From Parvularculaceae bacterium (GTDB lineage Bacteria; Pseudomonadota; Alphaproteobacteria; Caulobacterales; Parvularculaceae): a stretch of 64,000 bases of DNA. The stretch lies in contig JANQSJ010000008.1 in NCBI GenBank assembly GCA_028284065.1, positions 434,001-498,000 of the forward strand, in the 5' to 3' direction. Below are positions 37,779 through 46,748 of the stretch, piece after piece. The notes under the pieces are model-generated. The model made no database searches and was not told where the DNA came from. It was given only the letters and a program-made list of their open reading frames with translations. Every line of letters starts with the position of its first letter. Within the stretch, counting starts at the first letter, position 1. A program made the position numbers and the translations under genes.

Positions 37779-38102
37779 ATGCTCGCGGCCTTTCTGGAGC
37801 TGCCGCAATGGGCGCAAGTCGCGGCGCTCGCCGGCGGCGGCCTTATGCTGGGCGCGCTGTGGCAATTGACGAGTTGGTTTGTTCTTAACCGCGATCCCAG
37901 AGACTATCGGCTCGGGAGCGCGCGCCGCGGCGAGAAGGGCGTCGTCGTCGATTGGTCGCCGGATCAAGCGCGCGGCCGCGTCGATCTCGGCGGCGAGACC
38001 TGGACGGCGGAATGCCGTCGCCCCCTCGCGCCGGGCGACCGGGTAAGGGTCACGTCCGTAAACGGACTGAAATTGAATGTCAGCGCCGACCGGCGCAAGT
38101 AA
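37779..38102 (+). CDS. Short NfeD-like C-terminal (OB-fold) protein
   Basis: A 107-residue protein with one N-terminal membrane segment (AQVAALAGGGLMLGALWQLTSWFVL) and an NfeD-C-like OB fold with GEKGVVVDWSPDQARGRVDLGGETW and PGDRVRVTSVNGLKLNV. It follows nfeD after 6 bp and precedes the slipin gene. It looks like an extra copy of the NfeD C-terminal domain, possibly a second slipin-interacting subunit. Confidence 0.75.
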   Translation: MLAAFLELPQWAQVAALAGGGLMLGALWQLTSWFVLNRDPRDYRLGSARRGEKGVVVDWSPDQARGRVDLGGETWTAECRRPLAPGDRVRVTSVNGLKLNVSADRRK

Positions 38103-38163
38103 TCAACGCGGAGCTTAACCCGCCCCTTCTGCGAATTGCGGGGCGGCCAAACGGGAGACACCA

Positions 38164-38916
38164 ATGCCAGGCGCCGGCCTTCTAGGAATCGTCGTATTCC
38201 TGCTCATCGCCATTGTCCCGCAGGTCATCAAGGTCCTGCGCGAATATGAAAAGGGCGTTGTTTTCACCCTTGGCCGCGTCGGACGACGCGCCGCCGGTCC
38301 CGGCCTCGTCCTGCTGATCCCGGTCGTTCAGCAGATGCGAAAAGTCGACATGCGCACGCTCGTGCACGACGTGCCGACCCAGGACGTCATCTCCCGGGAC
38401 AATGTCTCGGTGAAGGTGAACGCCGTCATCTATTACCGCGTTGTCGACGCGGTGCGCGCCATTGTTCAGGTCGAGAACTTCCAGGCGGCGACCAGCCAGC
38501 TCGCCCAGACGACGTTGCGCTCCGTCCTCGGCAAGCATGACCTCGACGAAATGCTGCAGGAGCGCGACAAGCTCAACAAGGACATTCAGGAGATCCTTGA
38601 TCAGCAGACGGAGGCCTGGGGCATCAAGGTCTCGAACGTCGAGATCAAGCATGTGGACGTCGACGCGTCGATGATCCGCGCCATCGCCAAGCAGGCCGAA
38701 GCGGAGCGCGAGCGGCGGGCCAAGATCATTCTTGCCGAAGGCGAACAGCAGGCGGCGGCGAAGCTATCCGAAGCGGCCGAGATTCTCGCCAGCACCTCCG
38801 GCGCCATGGAGCTGCGCTATCTGAACTCTCTTCAGGAGATCGCCGGCGATCGCACCAACACTATCGTGTTTCCGTTCAACTTGAACGACGCGGCGGACAT
38901 CTTACGGCGCGGCTGA
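38164..38916 (+). CDS. Slipin / stomatin-like SPFH protein
   Basis: A 250-residue SPFH protein. An N-terminal membrane hairpin (LLGIVVFLLIAIVPQV) is followed by the conserved REYEKGVVFTLGR, DVPTQDVISRDNVSV, YYRV and SVLGKHDLDEML. A C-terminal coiled coil is rich in AEAERERRAK. Slipins assemble membrane microdomains and are substrates or partners of NfeD proteases. Third gene of the nfeD operon. Confidence 0.93.
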   Translation: MPGAGLLGIVVFLLIAIVPQVIKVLREYEKGVVFTLGRVGRRAAGPGLVLLIPVVQQMRKVDMRTLVHDVPTQDVISRDNVSVKVNAVIYYRVVDAVRAIVQVENFQAATSQLAQTTLRSVLGKHDLDEMLQERDKLNKDIQEILDQQTEAWGIKVSNVEIKHVDVDASMIRAIAKQAEAERERRAKIILAEGEQQAAAKLSEAAEILASTSGAMELRYLNSLQEIAGDRTNTIVFPFNLNDAADILRRG

Positions 38917-39012
38917 CGGGCGGCTGCCAGCTCGCCGAAAAGCATGTCTCGCCGCAGGCAAATATGACGGAGGCTATCTTTAGGTCATTCGTCCGATTCT
39001 ATTTTTGGACTT

Positions 39013-39028
39013 GTTGCAATAGTGCAAC
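39013..39028. promoter_or_regulatory. Palindromic operator-like site upstream of the TonB receptor
   Basis: The perfect inverted repeat GTTGCA-ATAG-TGCAAC, 122 bp before the receptor start. Further TTGC/GCAA elements flank it. No regulator gene is adjacent. Confidence 0.45.
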
Positions 39029-39150
39029 GCAATTTCCGTTTGCGATATTGCTGGTCCGCGCGGTCTAACGCCCCGCGCATCAATCAGGCATATTTCGACC
39101 ATAAACCAGCGGCTGGGCGCAAGAATCCGGCTGTTCCAGGGAGGTAGTTT

Positions 39151-41931
39151 GTGATCAGAAATCGCCTGTTGGCGACGTCTTCGCACGTTGTCGCCGTTTC
39201 CGCCGCCGCGTTCGCAATCGCGGCGCCGTCTGTCGCCCATGCTCAGGATGGAGACGAAATCGTCGTTCTGGGCTCGCTCATCAAGCGGCCAAATCAGGCG
39301 AACCAGCCCTCGCCGATCCAGTCGATTGGCGCTGAGGATTTCAGCGCGATCGGCGCGCAGTCGATTGTCGACGTCACCCAGACCCTGACGATCAACACCG
39401 GCGCGCAGAACAACCCTGACGCCTTCACCCAGAACGCCACCACCGGCACGGGCAGCATCAACTTGCGCGGCCTCGGGCTTCAGTCGACGCTTGTTCTTGT
39501 CAACGGCCGTCGCCAGGTCCTGAACGGCCTCCAGACGAATGACGGCATCAGCTTTGTCGACACGAACTCGCTCCTGCCGCTGATCGCGATCCAAAGGCAG
39601 GACATTCTCAAGGACGGCGCTTCGGCTCTCTACGGGTCGGACGCGGTCGCCGGCGTCGTCAACTTTGTGACGGTCACGGACTATGACGGCGTCATGCTTT
39701 CCGGCGACTTTCTGCGGCACCTGCCGGAGCCGCAGGGCGAATACCGGTTTGAGGCGCTCGTCGGCAAAACGTTTGACCGCGGCTCGATCACCGCCGCCGT
39801 TGGCTGGTTCGACCGCACGCCGCTCACGACGGAGGAGCGCCGGCTCAGCGTGCCGTTCGGGACCAACCAGGACGTCTCCTCGCTCGGCAATCCGGGCGCA
39901 TTCTTCCTCTTGCCGCCGGCGGGGTCCCCTCTCGGCGCGTTCGCCGGCCTGCCGATCATTGATCCGACGGGTTGCTCCGAGTTTGGCGGCGGCAATGTCG
40001 TTTTGTCGCCCAATGCGGGCGGCAGCGGTCTGGACGTCGGCCTTTGCCAGTTTGACTTCGGCTCTTTTTTCAATCTGGTGCCCGACGAAAGCCGTCTGAA
40101 CGCCTATGTAAATGCGAAATACGATCTGACTGATTCAATCGAATTCTCGATTGACGCATCGTATGCGGACATTGATTCCGAACGCGGCAACTCGCCGACC
40201 TTCCCGTTCCTGCAAACCGCCGTCGTGCCCGGCGCCGCGCCGACAAACGCGTTTTCCGCCGCATTGGGCGGGCCGCTGGATGTGGCCTTCTTCGGACGCG
40301 CCATCGGCAATGGCGGCTCGGTGTCGCCAAGCGTCGGCAATTCGGAGACCTATCGCTTCTCCGCGAAGCTTGAAGGCGACAACTTCCTGAACAATGGCTA
40401 CTGGTCGCTGAGCTATACGCGCGGGGTCAACAACTCGACATTCGCGACCGAAGACACAGTGTCGAACAGATTCCAGTGCGCCCTCGCCGGCCTGCAGGGC
40501 ACCGCGGCGGGGAACCCGTCGAACGGCGGCGCGACGCTGTGTAACGACTTCGTCGGCCTTGATGGGGCCGTTCCGACCGGACAGTTCTTCAATCCGTTTG
40601 CGACGTCTTTCACGATCGCTCCGAACTCGCCGGAGATGCTCGACTTTATCATCGACACGCAAATCCTCGATTCGCGGTCGACCATCGACGTCGTGGAAGG
40701 CATCGCGGGCACCGACCTGTTCGAGCTTCCGGGCGGCATGGCGGCGATCGCCGTCGGCGGTCAGTACCGGTCTGATTTCCTCGAGCGCGATTTTGACGAC
40801 ATATCGAACGTTGACGGCTTCGGCTTCGTCATCGGCGGCCAGGATTTCGAGGGCACCGTCGACGTTTACGCCTTCTTCGCCGAGGTCAATCTCCCGGTCA
40901 CCAACTGGCTCGAGATTCAGGCGGCGGGACGATTTGAAGACTTCGGCGAAGATGTCGGCACGACCATCGACCCGAAGATTGGCGTCTTGATCCGCCCCAA
41001 TGAAAGCCTGTCGCTGCGCGGCACGTATTCCACGTCATTCCGTGCGCCGACGACCTTCCAGCAGTTCGGGCAGAGCACGACGCTGAACCAGGTCGTTGAT
41101 CCGACGAATGGCGGAACCGCCTTCGCCGCCGTGCGGGCGTTCGGCAGCCAGGACCTTTCGCCGGAAGAATCGCGCGCTTTCAACGCAGGCCTCACCTGGC
41201 AGCCGATCGACGGCCTCGTGATCGACGTCGACTATTTCAATTTCTCGTTCGAGCAGGCGATCACCCAGGAGAATTTCCAGGCGCTTGTGAACGCCAACCC
41301 GACCGACACCCGAACCTTTGTCGGCGGCCTGGCGCAGGAGCCGTGCGAGTCCGCGTTCACGGTCGTGTGCCGCGCGGGCAATCCGGCCACCGGCACGATC
41401 ACCCAGGTGAATACGCAGTTCGTCAACGCGGAATCGATCGACACGAGCGGCCTCGACTTCCGAGGCGTTTACACCATCGAGACCGCTGGCCTCGGCATCT
41501 TCCAGCCGACGTTCGAGGCGACCTACATCCTCAATTACGATCTCGTCGACCCGAGCGCAGGGAACATCGACGGCGAGGGCGTCAGGAACTTCACCAATAT
41601 TGGCAGCCCGACCCCGCAGTTGCGCTTCAACGCCGGCCTCGCGTGGACGTTGCGCCAGCACACGTTCAACTTCTTCGCGCGACGCATCGGCGGCTTCGCC
41701 GACGATCAGAACGGCGGCGTCGAGATCCCGGCCCAGACGCGGTTCGACCTCCAGTATGTCTTCGACATCGCGGAGTTCATCGATCGGGATCAGGCGGCGG
41801 CGGTGACGTTCGGCGTCAACAATCTGACGAATGAGGCGCCGCCTTTCGTTGCCACGAACGGCGGTTTTGAGTCGCGCGTTCACGATCCGCGCGGGCGCAT
41901 CCTGCGCTTCGGGGTCGACCTTGAATTCTAG
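39151..41931 (+). CDS. TonB-dependent outer-membrane receptor
   Basis: A 926-residue receptor beginning at GTG 39,151 with a strong GGGAGG site. A signal peptide (cut near SVAHA), a TonB box-like DEIVVLGS, a plug domain (LRGLGLQSTLVLVNGRR, DGASALYGSDAVAGVVNFVT) and a 22-strand barrel ending in DLEF. This subtype is expanded in caulobacters and sphingomonads and imports oligomers or siderophores; the ligand cannot be read here. No enzyme or inner-membrane transporter is adjacent. A strong terminator follows. Confidence 0.93.
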   Translation: MIRNRLLATSSHVVAVSAAAFAIAAPSVAHAQDGDEIVVLGSLIKRPNQANQPSPIQSIGAEDFSAIGAQSIVDVTQTLTINTGAQNNPDAFTQNATTGTGSINLRGLGLQSTLVLVNGRRQVLNGLQTNDGISFVDTNSLLPLIAIQRQDILKDGASALYGSDAVAGVVNFVTVTDYDGVMLSGDFLRHLPEPQGEYRFEALVGKTFDRGSITAAVGWFDRTPLTTEERRLSVPFGTNQDVSSLGNPGAFFLLPPAGSPLGAFAGLPIIDPTGCSEFGGGNVVLSPNAGGSGLDVGLCQFDFGSFFNLVPDESRLNAYVNAKYDLTDSIEFSIDASYADIDSERGNSPTFPFLQTAVVPGAAPTNAFSAALGGPLDVAFFGRAIGNGGSVSPSVGNSETYRFSAKLEGDNFLNNGYWSLSYTRGVNNSTFATEDTVSNRFQCALAGLQGTAAGNPSNGGATLCNDFVGLDGAVPTGQFFNPFATSFTIAPNSPEMLDFIIDTQILDSRSTIDVVEGIAGTDLFELPGGMAAIAVGGQYRSDFLERDFDDISNVDGFGFVIGGQDFEGTVDVYAFFAEVNLPVTNWLEIQAAGRFEDFGEDVGTTIDPKIGVLIRPNESLSLRGTYSTSFRAPTTFQQFGQSTTLNQVVDPTNGGTAFAAVRAFGSQDLSPEESRAFNAGLTWQPIDGLVIDVDYFNFSFEQAITQENFQALVNANPTDTRTFVGGLAQEPCESAFTVVCRAGNPATGTITQVNTQFVNAESIDTSGLDFRGVYTIETAGLGIFQPTFEATYILNYDLVDPSAGNIDGEGVRNFTNIGSPTPQLRFNAGLAWTLRQHTFNFFARRIGGFADDQNGGVEIPAQTRFDLQYVFDIAEFIDRDQAAAVTFGVNNLTNEAPPFVATNGGFESRVHDPRGRILRFGVDLEF

Positions 41932-41960
41932 CGCGATCGGCTGATCCGCAGGACTTCCTT

Positions 41961-41997
41961 GAGTCTCGCGTCCTCGGGCGCGAGGCTCCTTTTTTTT
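41961..41997 (+). terminator. Intrinsic terminator after the TonB receptor gene
   Basis: Stem GAGTCTCGCG / CGCGAGGCTC with one G-T pair, 8-nt loop, then a run of eight T. Confidence 0.9.
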
Positions 41998-42013
41998 GGG
42001 CGCTGAGGGTTCG

Positions 42014-42259
42014 GTGGCGAACGAAGATTCCGCTGAGATAACGCTCGACGCCACGGGGTGCCGGTGCCCGGTTCCGGTCCTGAAGGTGGAGGCCGCCTTG
42101 AGGCGCATGGCTGTCGGCGACCGGCTCCTCGTCATGGCCGACGATCCCATCGCCGCCGTCGATATCCCCCATTTCTGCCGCTCGGCCGGCCATAGCGTGG
42201 AGCGCGCGCCGGACCGGCGCGGCGCCTGCGTCTTTCTGGTCACGTGCGGCGAGAAATGA
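42014..42259 (+). CDS. TusA-like sulfurtransferase
   Basis: An 81-residue SirA/YedF/TusA-family protein with the signature CRCPVPVLK, whose Cys carries persulfide in sulfur relay (tRNA thiolation, molybdenum cofactor). GTG 42,014 is preferred; the TTG at 41,996 falls in the T-tract of the upstream terminator. VMADDPIAAVDIPHFC is typical of the second half. Single gene, so its relay partner is unknown. Confidence 0.88.
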   Translation: MANEDSAEITLDATGCRCPVPVLKVEAALRRMAVGDRLLVMADDPIAAVDIPHFCRSAGHSVERAPDRRGACVFLVTCGEK

Positions 42260-42407
42260 CGCGAATTGCGGCGCGTCGGCCATCTGCCGCCGCTTTGCCG
42301 CTCCGCATTGCCCATCCTTGGGGTAAAGGTTAACCTGCGTGGGGAGACCGCGATCGCGGCGGGATGCGTCCGGGCGCGCAGCCTCGCCCGCCGACTGCGG
42401 CGGCCCT

Positions 42408-42461
42408 ACTTGCGAAGCCGACGAGACTTGCGAAGCCGACATGACCGGCGAAGCCGACGAC
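42408..42461. repeat. Three 18-bp tandem repeats before the SEL1 gene
   Basis: Three back-to-back units share GCGAAGCCGAC: 42,408-42,425, 42,426-42,443 and 42,444-42,461. The first two differ in the last three bases; the third also differs near its start. They end 18 bp before the ATG at 42,480. Confidence 0.85.
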
Positions 42462-42479
42462 CGAGGGGTGTAAGGGGTT

Positions 42480-43850
42480 ATGAAGAATGACGTTTTCGAT
42501 CGCGGCGCATTGGATCGCGGCCGTCTGCGCGATGCGGTTTCGACGAGGCCGCTGACGCGCATGCGCCGGTTCGCCGTCAGCGCCCTCGCTGTCGGCGCGG
42601 CCATCTGCGCCGCCGCGCCCGCCTCGGCGGAGTACGACCTTGGCCTTGAGGCGTTCAAGCGCGGCGAACAGGAACTCGCGCTCGATCTGTGGGAGCGTTA
42701 TGCGGTCGCCGGCGACGTACGATCCATGAAGGCGCTTGGCGACTTTTTCTCCGGCCAGACCATTCTGAATTCTGACGGCGTTGAGATCGAAGCGGAGAAA
42801 AAGACCCGCGCCGACTATGTGCAGGCGCTGAAATGGTACCTTCTCGCCGCCAATCACGACTTCAATGAGGAATTCAAGACCCCGACGGTCTACGAGCGCA
42901 ATGCGCAGATCGAGGCGGACGATCGGTTGCCGCTCATTCGCGCGAAAATGACGGATGCGGAGGTCAAGCGGGCGGAAAAGCTGGTCACCGACACGTTCCA
43001 ACGCGGCCGTCCGCGGGACATTTTCCTGGTCGCCCAGATGTTCCAGCGCGGCGCCGGCGTCGCGAAGAACAATATTCGCGCCTACGAACTATATACGGTC
43101 GCCTCGCGACGCGGCGTCGACGACGCCACGCGCGCTCTTCAGGAAATGCGCGCCGGCGGCCTGATCGATGATCGCCAGATCAAGATCGCCGAGGACGCCG
43201 CGCTGGTGTGGCAGCCGCCGCTGCCCGAAGAGCACACCGGCGATACGCTGCAGATGTCCGAGCTGAAGCGCCTCAAGGCGGAGCTTCAGGCGATCAGGCT
43301 TCAGGGCGCCCTCGAGGCGGTGTCGGACATCGACGTTTCGGTGCTCCAGCATTCCCTGCGGGCGCTCGGCTATTACTTCGGCGGCATCGACAACAAGATG
43401 GGCCCGCAGACCCGCGAGGCGATCCGCCGCTTCCAGTATGCGCAGGTGCGCGATGATCGGCAGATGACTGCGGAAGAAAAGCGCAACGTTGAGATTGGCG
43501 TTCTCTCCGCGACAGATACGGTGAACCTCATCTCCCAGGCGGCGCGGCGCGCCGACAACGAGATAGCTCAGTACACATACGGCATTATGCATCTGCAGGG
43601 CATCGGCGTCGAACAGGATGGCGGCCTCGCGGTCGACTGGCTGAAACGCGCCGCCGCCCGCAACGTCGCCGAGGCGCATTACGCGCTTGGCGTCGTCTAT
43701 CGGGACGGGACGTCCGGGCTTAACGCCGTGGCGCGCAGCAAGGCGGACGCCGCTTTGCATTTCGCGAAAGCGGGCCAGCTCGGCTACGCCCCGGCGCGCA
43801 AGGCGCTGGAGCTTCTTGAATTCGAAAGCCCGCGCGGCGTCGGCCAGTGA
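42480..43850 (+). CDS. SEL1-repeat protein with peptidoglycan-binding domain
   Basis: A 456-residue exported protein: N-terminal region then a signal-like segment FAVSALAVGAAICAAAPASA, SEL1-type helical repeats (YDLGLEAFKRGEQELALDLWERYA; AQMFQRGAGVAKNNIRAYELY; YGIMHLQGIGVEQDGGLAVDWLKRAA), and between them a PG_binding_1 module (LQHSLRALGYYFGGIDNKMGPQTREAIRRFQ, about residues 285-325). It is probably a periplasmic scaffold on the cell wall. The stop overlaps a GTG in the following beta-helix frame, and the two genes are surely co-transcribed. Confidence 0.8.
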   Translation: MKNDVFDRGALDRGRLRDAVSTRPLTRMRRFAVSALAVGAAICAAAPASAEYDLGLEAFKRGEQELALDLWERYAVAGDVRSMKALGDFFSGQTILNSDGVEIEAEKKTRADYVQALKWYLLAANHDFNEEFKTPTVYERNAQIEADDRLPLIRAKMTDAEVKRAEKLVTDTFQRGRPRDIFLVAQMFQRGAGVAKNNIRAYELYTVASRRGVDDATRALQEMRAGGLIDDRQIKIAEDAALVWQPPLPEEHTGDTLQMSELKRLKAELQAIRLQGALEAVSDIDVSVLQHSLRALGYYFGGIDNKMGPQTREAIRRFQYAQVRDDRQMTAEEKRNVEIGVLSATDTVNLISQAARRADNEIAQYTYGIMHLQGIGVEQDGGLAVDWLKRAAARNVAEAHYALGVVYRDGTSGLNAVARSKADAALHFAKAGQLGYAPARKALELLEFESPRGVGQ

Positions 43851-43870
43851 GAGTGGGGAGATTGTCAGAA

Positions 43871-45367
43871 ATGAAGGCGCTCATGTTCACCGCCCGTCGT
43901 CATCAATCCTTCGGTCGACATAACTCCGTCGACGCAAAGCCGGTCATTGGAAGACGTTTCGCCGTGGCCGCCGCGCTGATGGCCGCCGCGCCGCTTGCGG
44001 TTGGGTCCGCGCTTGCTGAGCCGGGCAAGATCGGCGGCTTTGACATTCCGACGGCCCCGGGACCCGCCAAGGCGTCGTCCCAGGCGCCGAATAACCAGCA
44101 GCTGGCGCAGGTCGTCGTCAGCCAATCGCCCGGCAGCAAGGTGACGACGATCACGCAGGCCATGGGCATCGTGCAGCCTGGCGGGACCATCCTCGTCCGC
44201 GGCGGCGTCTATAATGAGAACATCAACGTCACCAAGCCGGTGGCGATTGTCGGGGCGATCGGCGACTATGGCCGTGAGCCGATCATCCGCGCCTCGTCGA
44301 ATGCGCCTTGCGTGTCTATTGCGCCGCCCTCCCCGGTGGCGCGCGTCAGCATTGAAAAGCTGATTTTTGAGTTCGACCACAGTCGGTCCGGCGCGCCCTG
44401 CGTCAATGTCGCCGGCGGGTCCGTCTCGGTGCGCGACAGCGCCATTATCCCGGTGAATGCGGATATCCCGATCCGCGCCGCCTACGGACAGCTTGGCCGG
44501 GTTCGGCCTGACCTTAACCGGCATATCGCCCGGCCGCCGCGCGACGAAACGATTGAGAACGCCGCCGCGCGGAGCCTTGAGGAGTATATCTCCCGCCATG
44601 CGCGTCCGGTCGGCGCGGAAAACCGCGGCTGGGATTATCTCACCGGCGGTACGAGCATTGAGACCTACGCCCACGCCAAGGCGTCGGTCGGCGGTCGGCG
44701 GCTTACGGGTCCGACGGCGGGCGTGCGCGTCCTCGCCGGCGACCTCACCATGGACAACAATACGATCATCGGCGCCCAGAAGGCGGTGGAGTTCGTCAGC
44801 CATAACCGGGCGCTGGTGCAGGGATCGCTCACCAATAATGTCATTCTCGGCAACGGCGCCGGCATCGCGGCGCGCGGCCGCGTCGCCGACTTGCTCCTCA
44901 CCCGGAACACCATCAAGAATAATTCCGGCCCGGGGATCGAGGTGGACGCCCGCGACGCCTATGGCGAAGTGAAGATCCTCGCCAACCTCATCGTCGGCAA
45001 CGACACCGGCATTTTCCTGTCGGAGAAGGTGCGCTCCGCCGTCGTCAACTCGAATTTCGTCGCCCAGAATTTCGGCGACGCCATCCGGCTGTCGTCGGGT
45101 TTCTTCGGGGCGATCGCAGGCAATACGCTCGCCGCTAATGATGGTTGCTCGGTCGACTTCTTTTCCGCCGAGCAGCGGGAAATCAACAACGCCTTCATTC
45201 AGGTCGTCGCCGGCCGCGACTTCAGTCCCGGCGTTCAGTACGACTCCACGAACGCGGCGCTCGACAATCTCGGCGACCGGGAGCTGACGCGGCGGGAGCG
45301 TCGGCGTCTGAAGAAGCAGAAGATCGATCCGGACACGATGATGCCCATGTGCGGGGCCGCCAGGTAA
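43871..45367 (+). CDS. Right-handed parallel beta-helix repeat protein, exported
   Basis: A 498-residue protein with a signal peptide (VAAALMAAAPLAVGSALA) and beta-helix (pectate-lyase/NosD-like) repeats: GGTILVRGGVYNENINVTKPVAIVG, then coils with NNTIIGAQKAVEF, NNVILGNGAGIAARG, RNTIKNNSGPGIEV and NSNFVAQNFGDAIRLSSG. No catalytic lyase residues are identifiable. A charged insert (residues about 205-250) separates two halves. ATG 43,871 is chosen; GTG 43,847 overlapping the SEL1 stop is the alternative. Pairing with a SEL1 protein recalls AlgK-AlgG of alginate export, by analogy only. Confidence 0.78.
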   Translation: MKALMFTARRHQSFGRHNSVDAKPVIGRRFAVAAALMAAAPLAVGSALAEPGKIGGFDIPTAPGPAKASSQAPNNQQLAQVVVSQSPGSKVTTITQAMGIVQPGGTILVRGGVYNENINVTKPVAIVGAIGDYGREPIIRASSNAPCVSIAPPSPVARVSIEKLIFEFDHSRSGAPCVNVAGGSVSVRDSAIIPVNADIPIRAAYGQLGRVRPDLNRHIARPPRDETIENAAARSLEEYISRHARPVGAENRGWDYLTGGTSIETYAHAKASVGGRRLTGPTAGVRVLAGDLTMDNNTIIGAQKAVEFVSHNRALVQGSLTNNVILGNGAGIAARGRVADLLLTRNTIKNNSGPGIEVDARDAYGEVKILANLIVGNDTGIFLSEKVRSAVVNSNFVAQNFGDAIRLSSGFFGAIAGNTLAANDGCSVDFFSAEQREINNAFIQVVAGRDFSPGVQYDSTNAALDNLGDRELTRRERRRLKKQKIDPDTMMPMCGAAR

Positions 45368-45630
45368 GGCGGCCGCCGCGGCTTGAGGCTCAATCGGGCG
45401 CGACTGGTCGGCGGCCGCGCCATTTTCTGCGAAACCGGCGTCGTTCGGGAACGCGTGACCAACGCCTTGCCGGTCAGCGCGCAAGCTTTCGTCGGCGCCG
45501 ATCCCGATTACATTAAATGTATCGTTTCGCCGCCGGTCTCATTTGATTTGCGGCCTTGATCGCATGGCGGCTTGCGTGCGCGCGACAATGGCGCCGGGAC
45601 AATGTTGCCGGAAAAATGGCGCCGGAAAAA

Positions 45631-45715
45631 TGGTGCCCCGCGTCCGACTCGAACGGACACTCCGTGAGGAACCGGATTTTGAATCCGGCGCGTCTACCAA
45701 TTCCGCCAGCGGGGC
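45631..45715 (-). tRNA. tRNA-Leu (anticodon CAA)
   Basis: An 85-nt tRNA on the minus strand with acceptor GCCCCGC/GCGGGGC, D arm, anticodon stem CCGGA/TCCGG with loop TTCAAAA (anticodon CAA), variable arm, T arm GTCCG/CGGAC with TTCGAGT, and an encoded CCA end at 45,631-45,634. The long variable arm fits Leu. Confidence 0.95.
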
Positions 45716-45998
45716 CCAGCGTCTCAAGACCTACATTTTAGCATCTGACGGTCAAGGGCCACCGCGCGCCGCCGCATGGTCGCGGGACCGGCCGCGCCAA
45801 AGGGCTCGCGGCGCCTGGAAAGGCGGCGGGCTGGCGGCGACGGGACCGCCGACCTTGTTCCCCGCGATGCTTGTGGAAAGCCGCGTCATCGGTTACCGCC
45901 CGGCAACCCGAAAGCGGTTAAGTGCCGGGTCAGCGTGAAACCTCCGAAGCGGCGAGCCGGTCGTTGCGTCGGCTTTGCGCCCGGAAGGGAAGGCCGAT

Positions 45999-46691
45999 AT
46001 GCCCGACGCGAGCGGCGGCGAGACCACGATGTCGATGAATGGGTCCGATGGCGCCTCGGCGCCGAAACGCGCAATCCCGTTTCTGCGCGACACCCTGCGG
46101 GCGCTCGCCGCTGAGGCGACGTCCGGCGGAGGCGAGGCCGCCGGCTCGGCCCGGCTTGGGGATATGGTCGACCGCCTCGATGAGCGGGCGTTCGGGCTTA
46201 TGCTCCTGTTTCTCGCCCTGCCCTGCTGCCTGCCTTTCGTGTACGTTTTGCCGCAGATCGTCGCCCTGCCGATGCTCGCGCTCGCGGGCCAGCTCGCGCT
46301 CGGCCGCCATCATCCGTGGTTGCCGCGAGCGCTCGCGGACCGAGGTTTTGACGCCGAGGCGTTCGCTGCGGTTTTCGATCGCGCGGAAAGGTATGTCGGC
46401 TGGGTGGAGGCGATCGCCAAGCCGCGGCTCATGGCTGTGACCCGGGGCGCCGGCGTGCGGCTGATCGGGCTGTTGCTGCTCGCCCCTTGCGCGTCCATCC
46501 TCGTCCCGCTGCCCGGCACCAACACGGTGCCGGGGATTGGCGTCGCAATCGCCGCGCTCGGCCTTATCGAGCGTGACGGCGCGATAACTTGCCTCGGCGT
46601 CGTCATCGGTCTTCTATGGGTCGCCGCGCTCCTGGCGTTCGGGGTGGAGGCGGCGAGCATGCTGAAGGATGCGATCAGCGCGCGGCTATAG
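45999..46691 (+). CDS. ExoD family exopolysaccharide synthesis protein
   Basis: A 230-residue membrane protein with several helices; ERAFGLMLLFLALPCCLPFVYVLPQ and LPGTNTVPGIGVAIAALGLIERDG are typical of ExoD. ExoD of Sinorhizobium affects exopolysaccharide and alkaline tolerance; the molecular role is unknown. The start ATG 45,999 follows a GGAAGGGAAGG stretch. Same strand as dsbB-coq7, about 60 bp upstream. Confidence 0.88.
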   Translation: MPDASGGETTMSMNGSDGASAPKRAIPFLRDTLRALAAEATSGGGEAAGSARLGDMVDRLDERAFGLMLLFLALPCCLPFVYVLPQIVALPMLALAGQLALGRHHPWLPRALADRGFDAEAFAAVFDRAERYVGWVEAIAKPRLMAVTRGAGVRLIGLLLLAPCASILVPLPGTNTVPGIGVAIAALGLIERDGAITCLGVVIGLLWVAALLAFGVEAASMLKDAISARL

Positions 46692-46748
46692 CCGCCGTGC
46701 GTTTGTGACGCGTCCGAAACGCTGGATTTGCGGGCTACTGCTATTCTC

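Noticed and set aside
36513-37967. 484-codon minus-strand open frame opposite nfeD
   Set aside because: No recognisable domain; nfeD on the plus strand is clear.
41035-42315. 426-codon minus-strand frame across the end of the TonB receptor and TusA
   Set aside because: Crosses a terminator and two clear genes; composition follows the opposite strand.
43865-45484. 539-codon open frame on the minus strand opposite the beta-helix gene
   Set aside because: Shadow of the plus-strand gene in GC-rich DNA; no domain, signal or ribosome site, while the plus strand has a signal peptide and beta-helix repeats.
45509-45521. Palindrome TACATTAAATGTA
   Set aside because: It is not upstream of any gene start; the nearest is the tRNA's downstream side, so no regulatory role is supported.
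45383-45559. 58-codon frame continuing in phase after the beta-helix stop
   Set aside because: Starts with TTG without a ribosome site and has no recognisable feature; could be chance or an old C-terminal extension.
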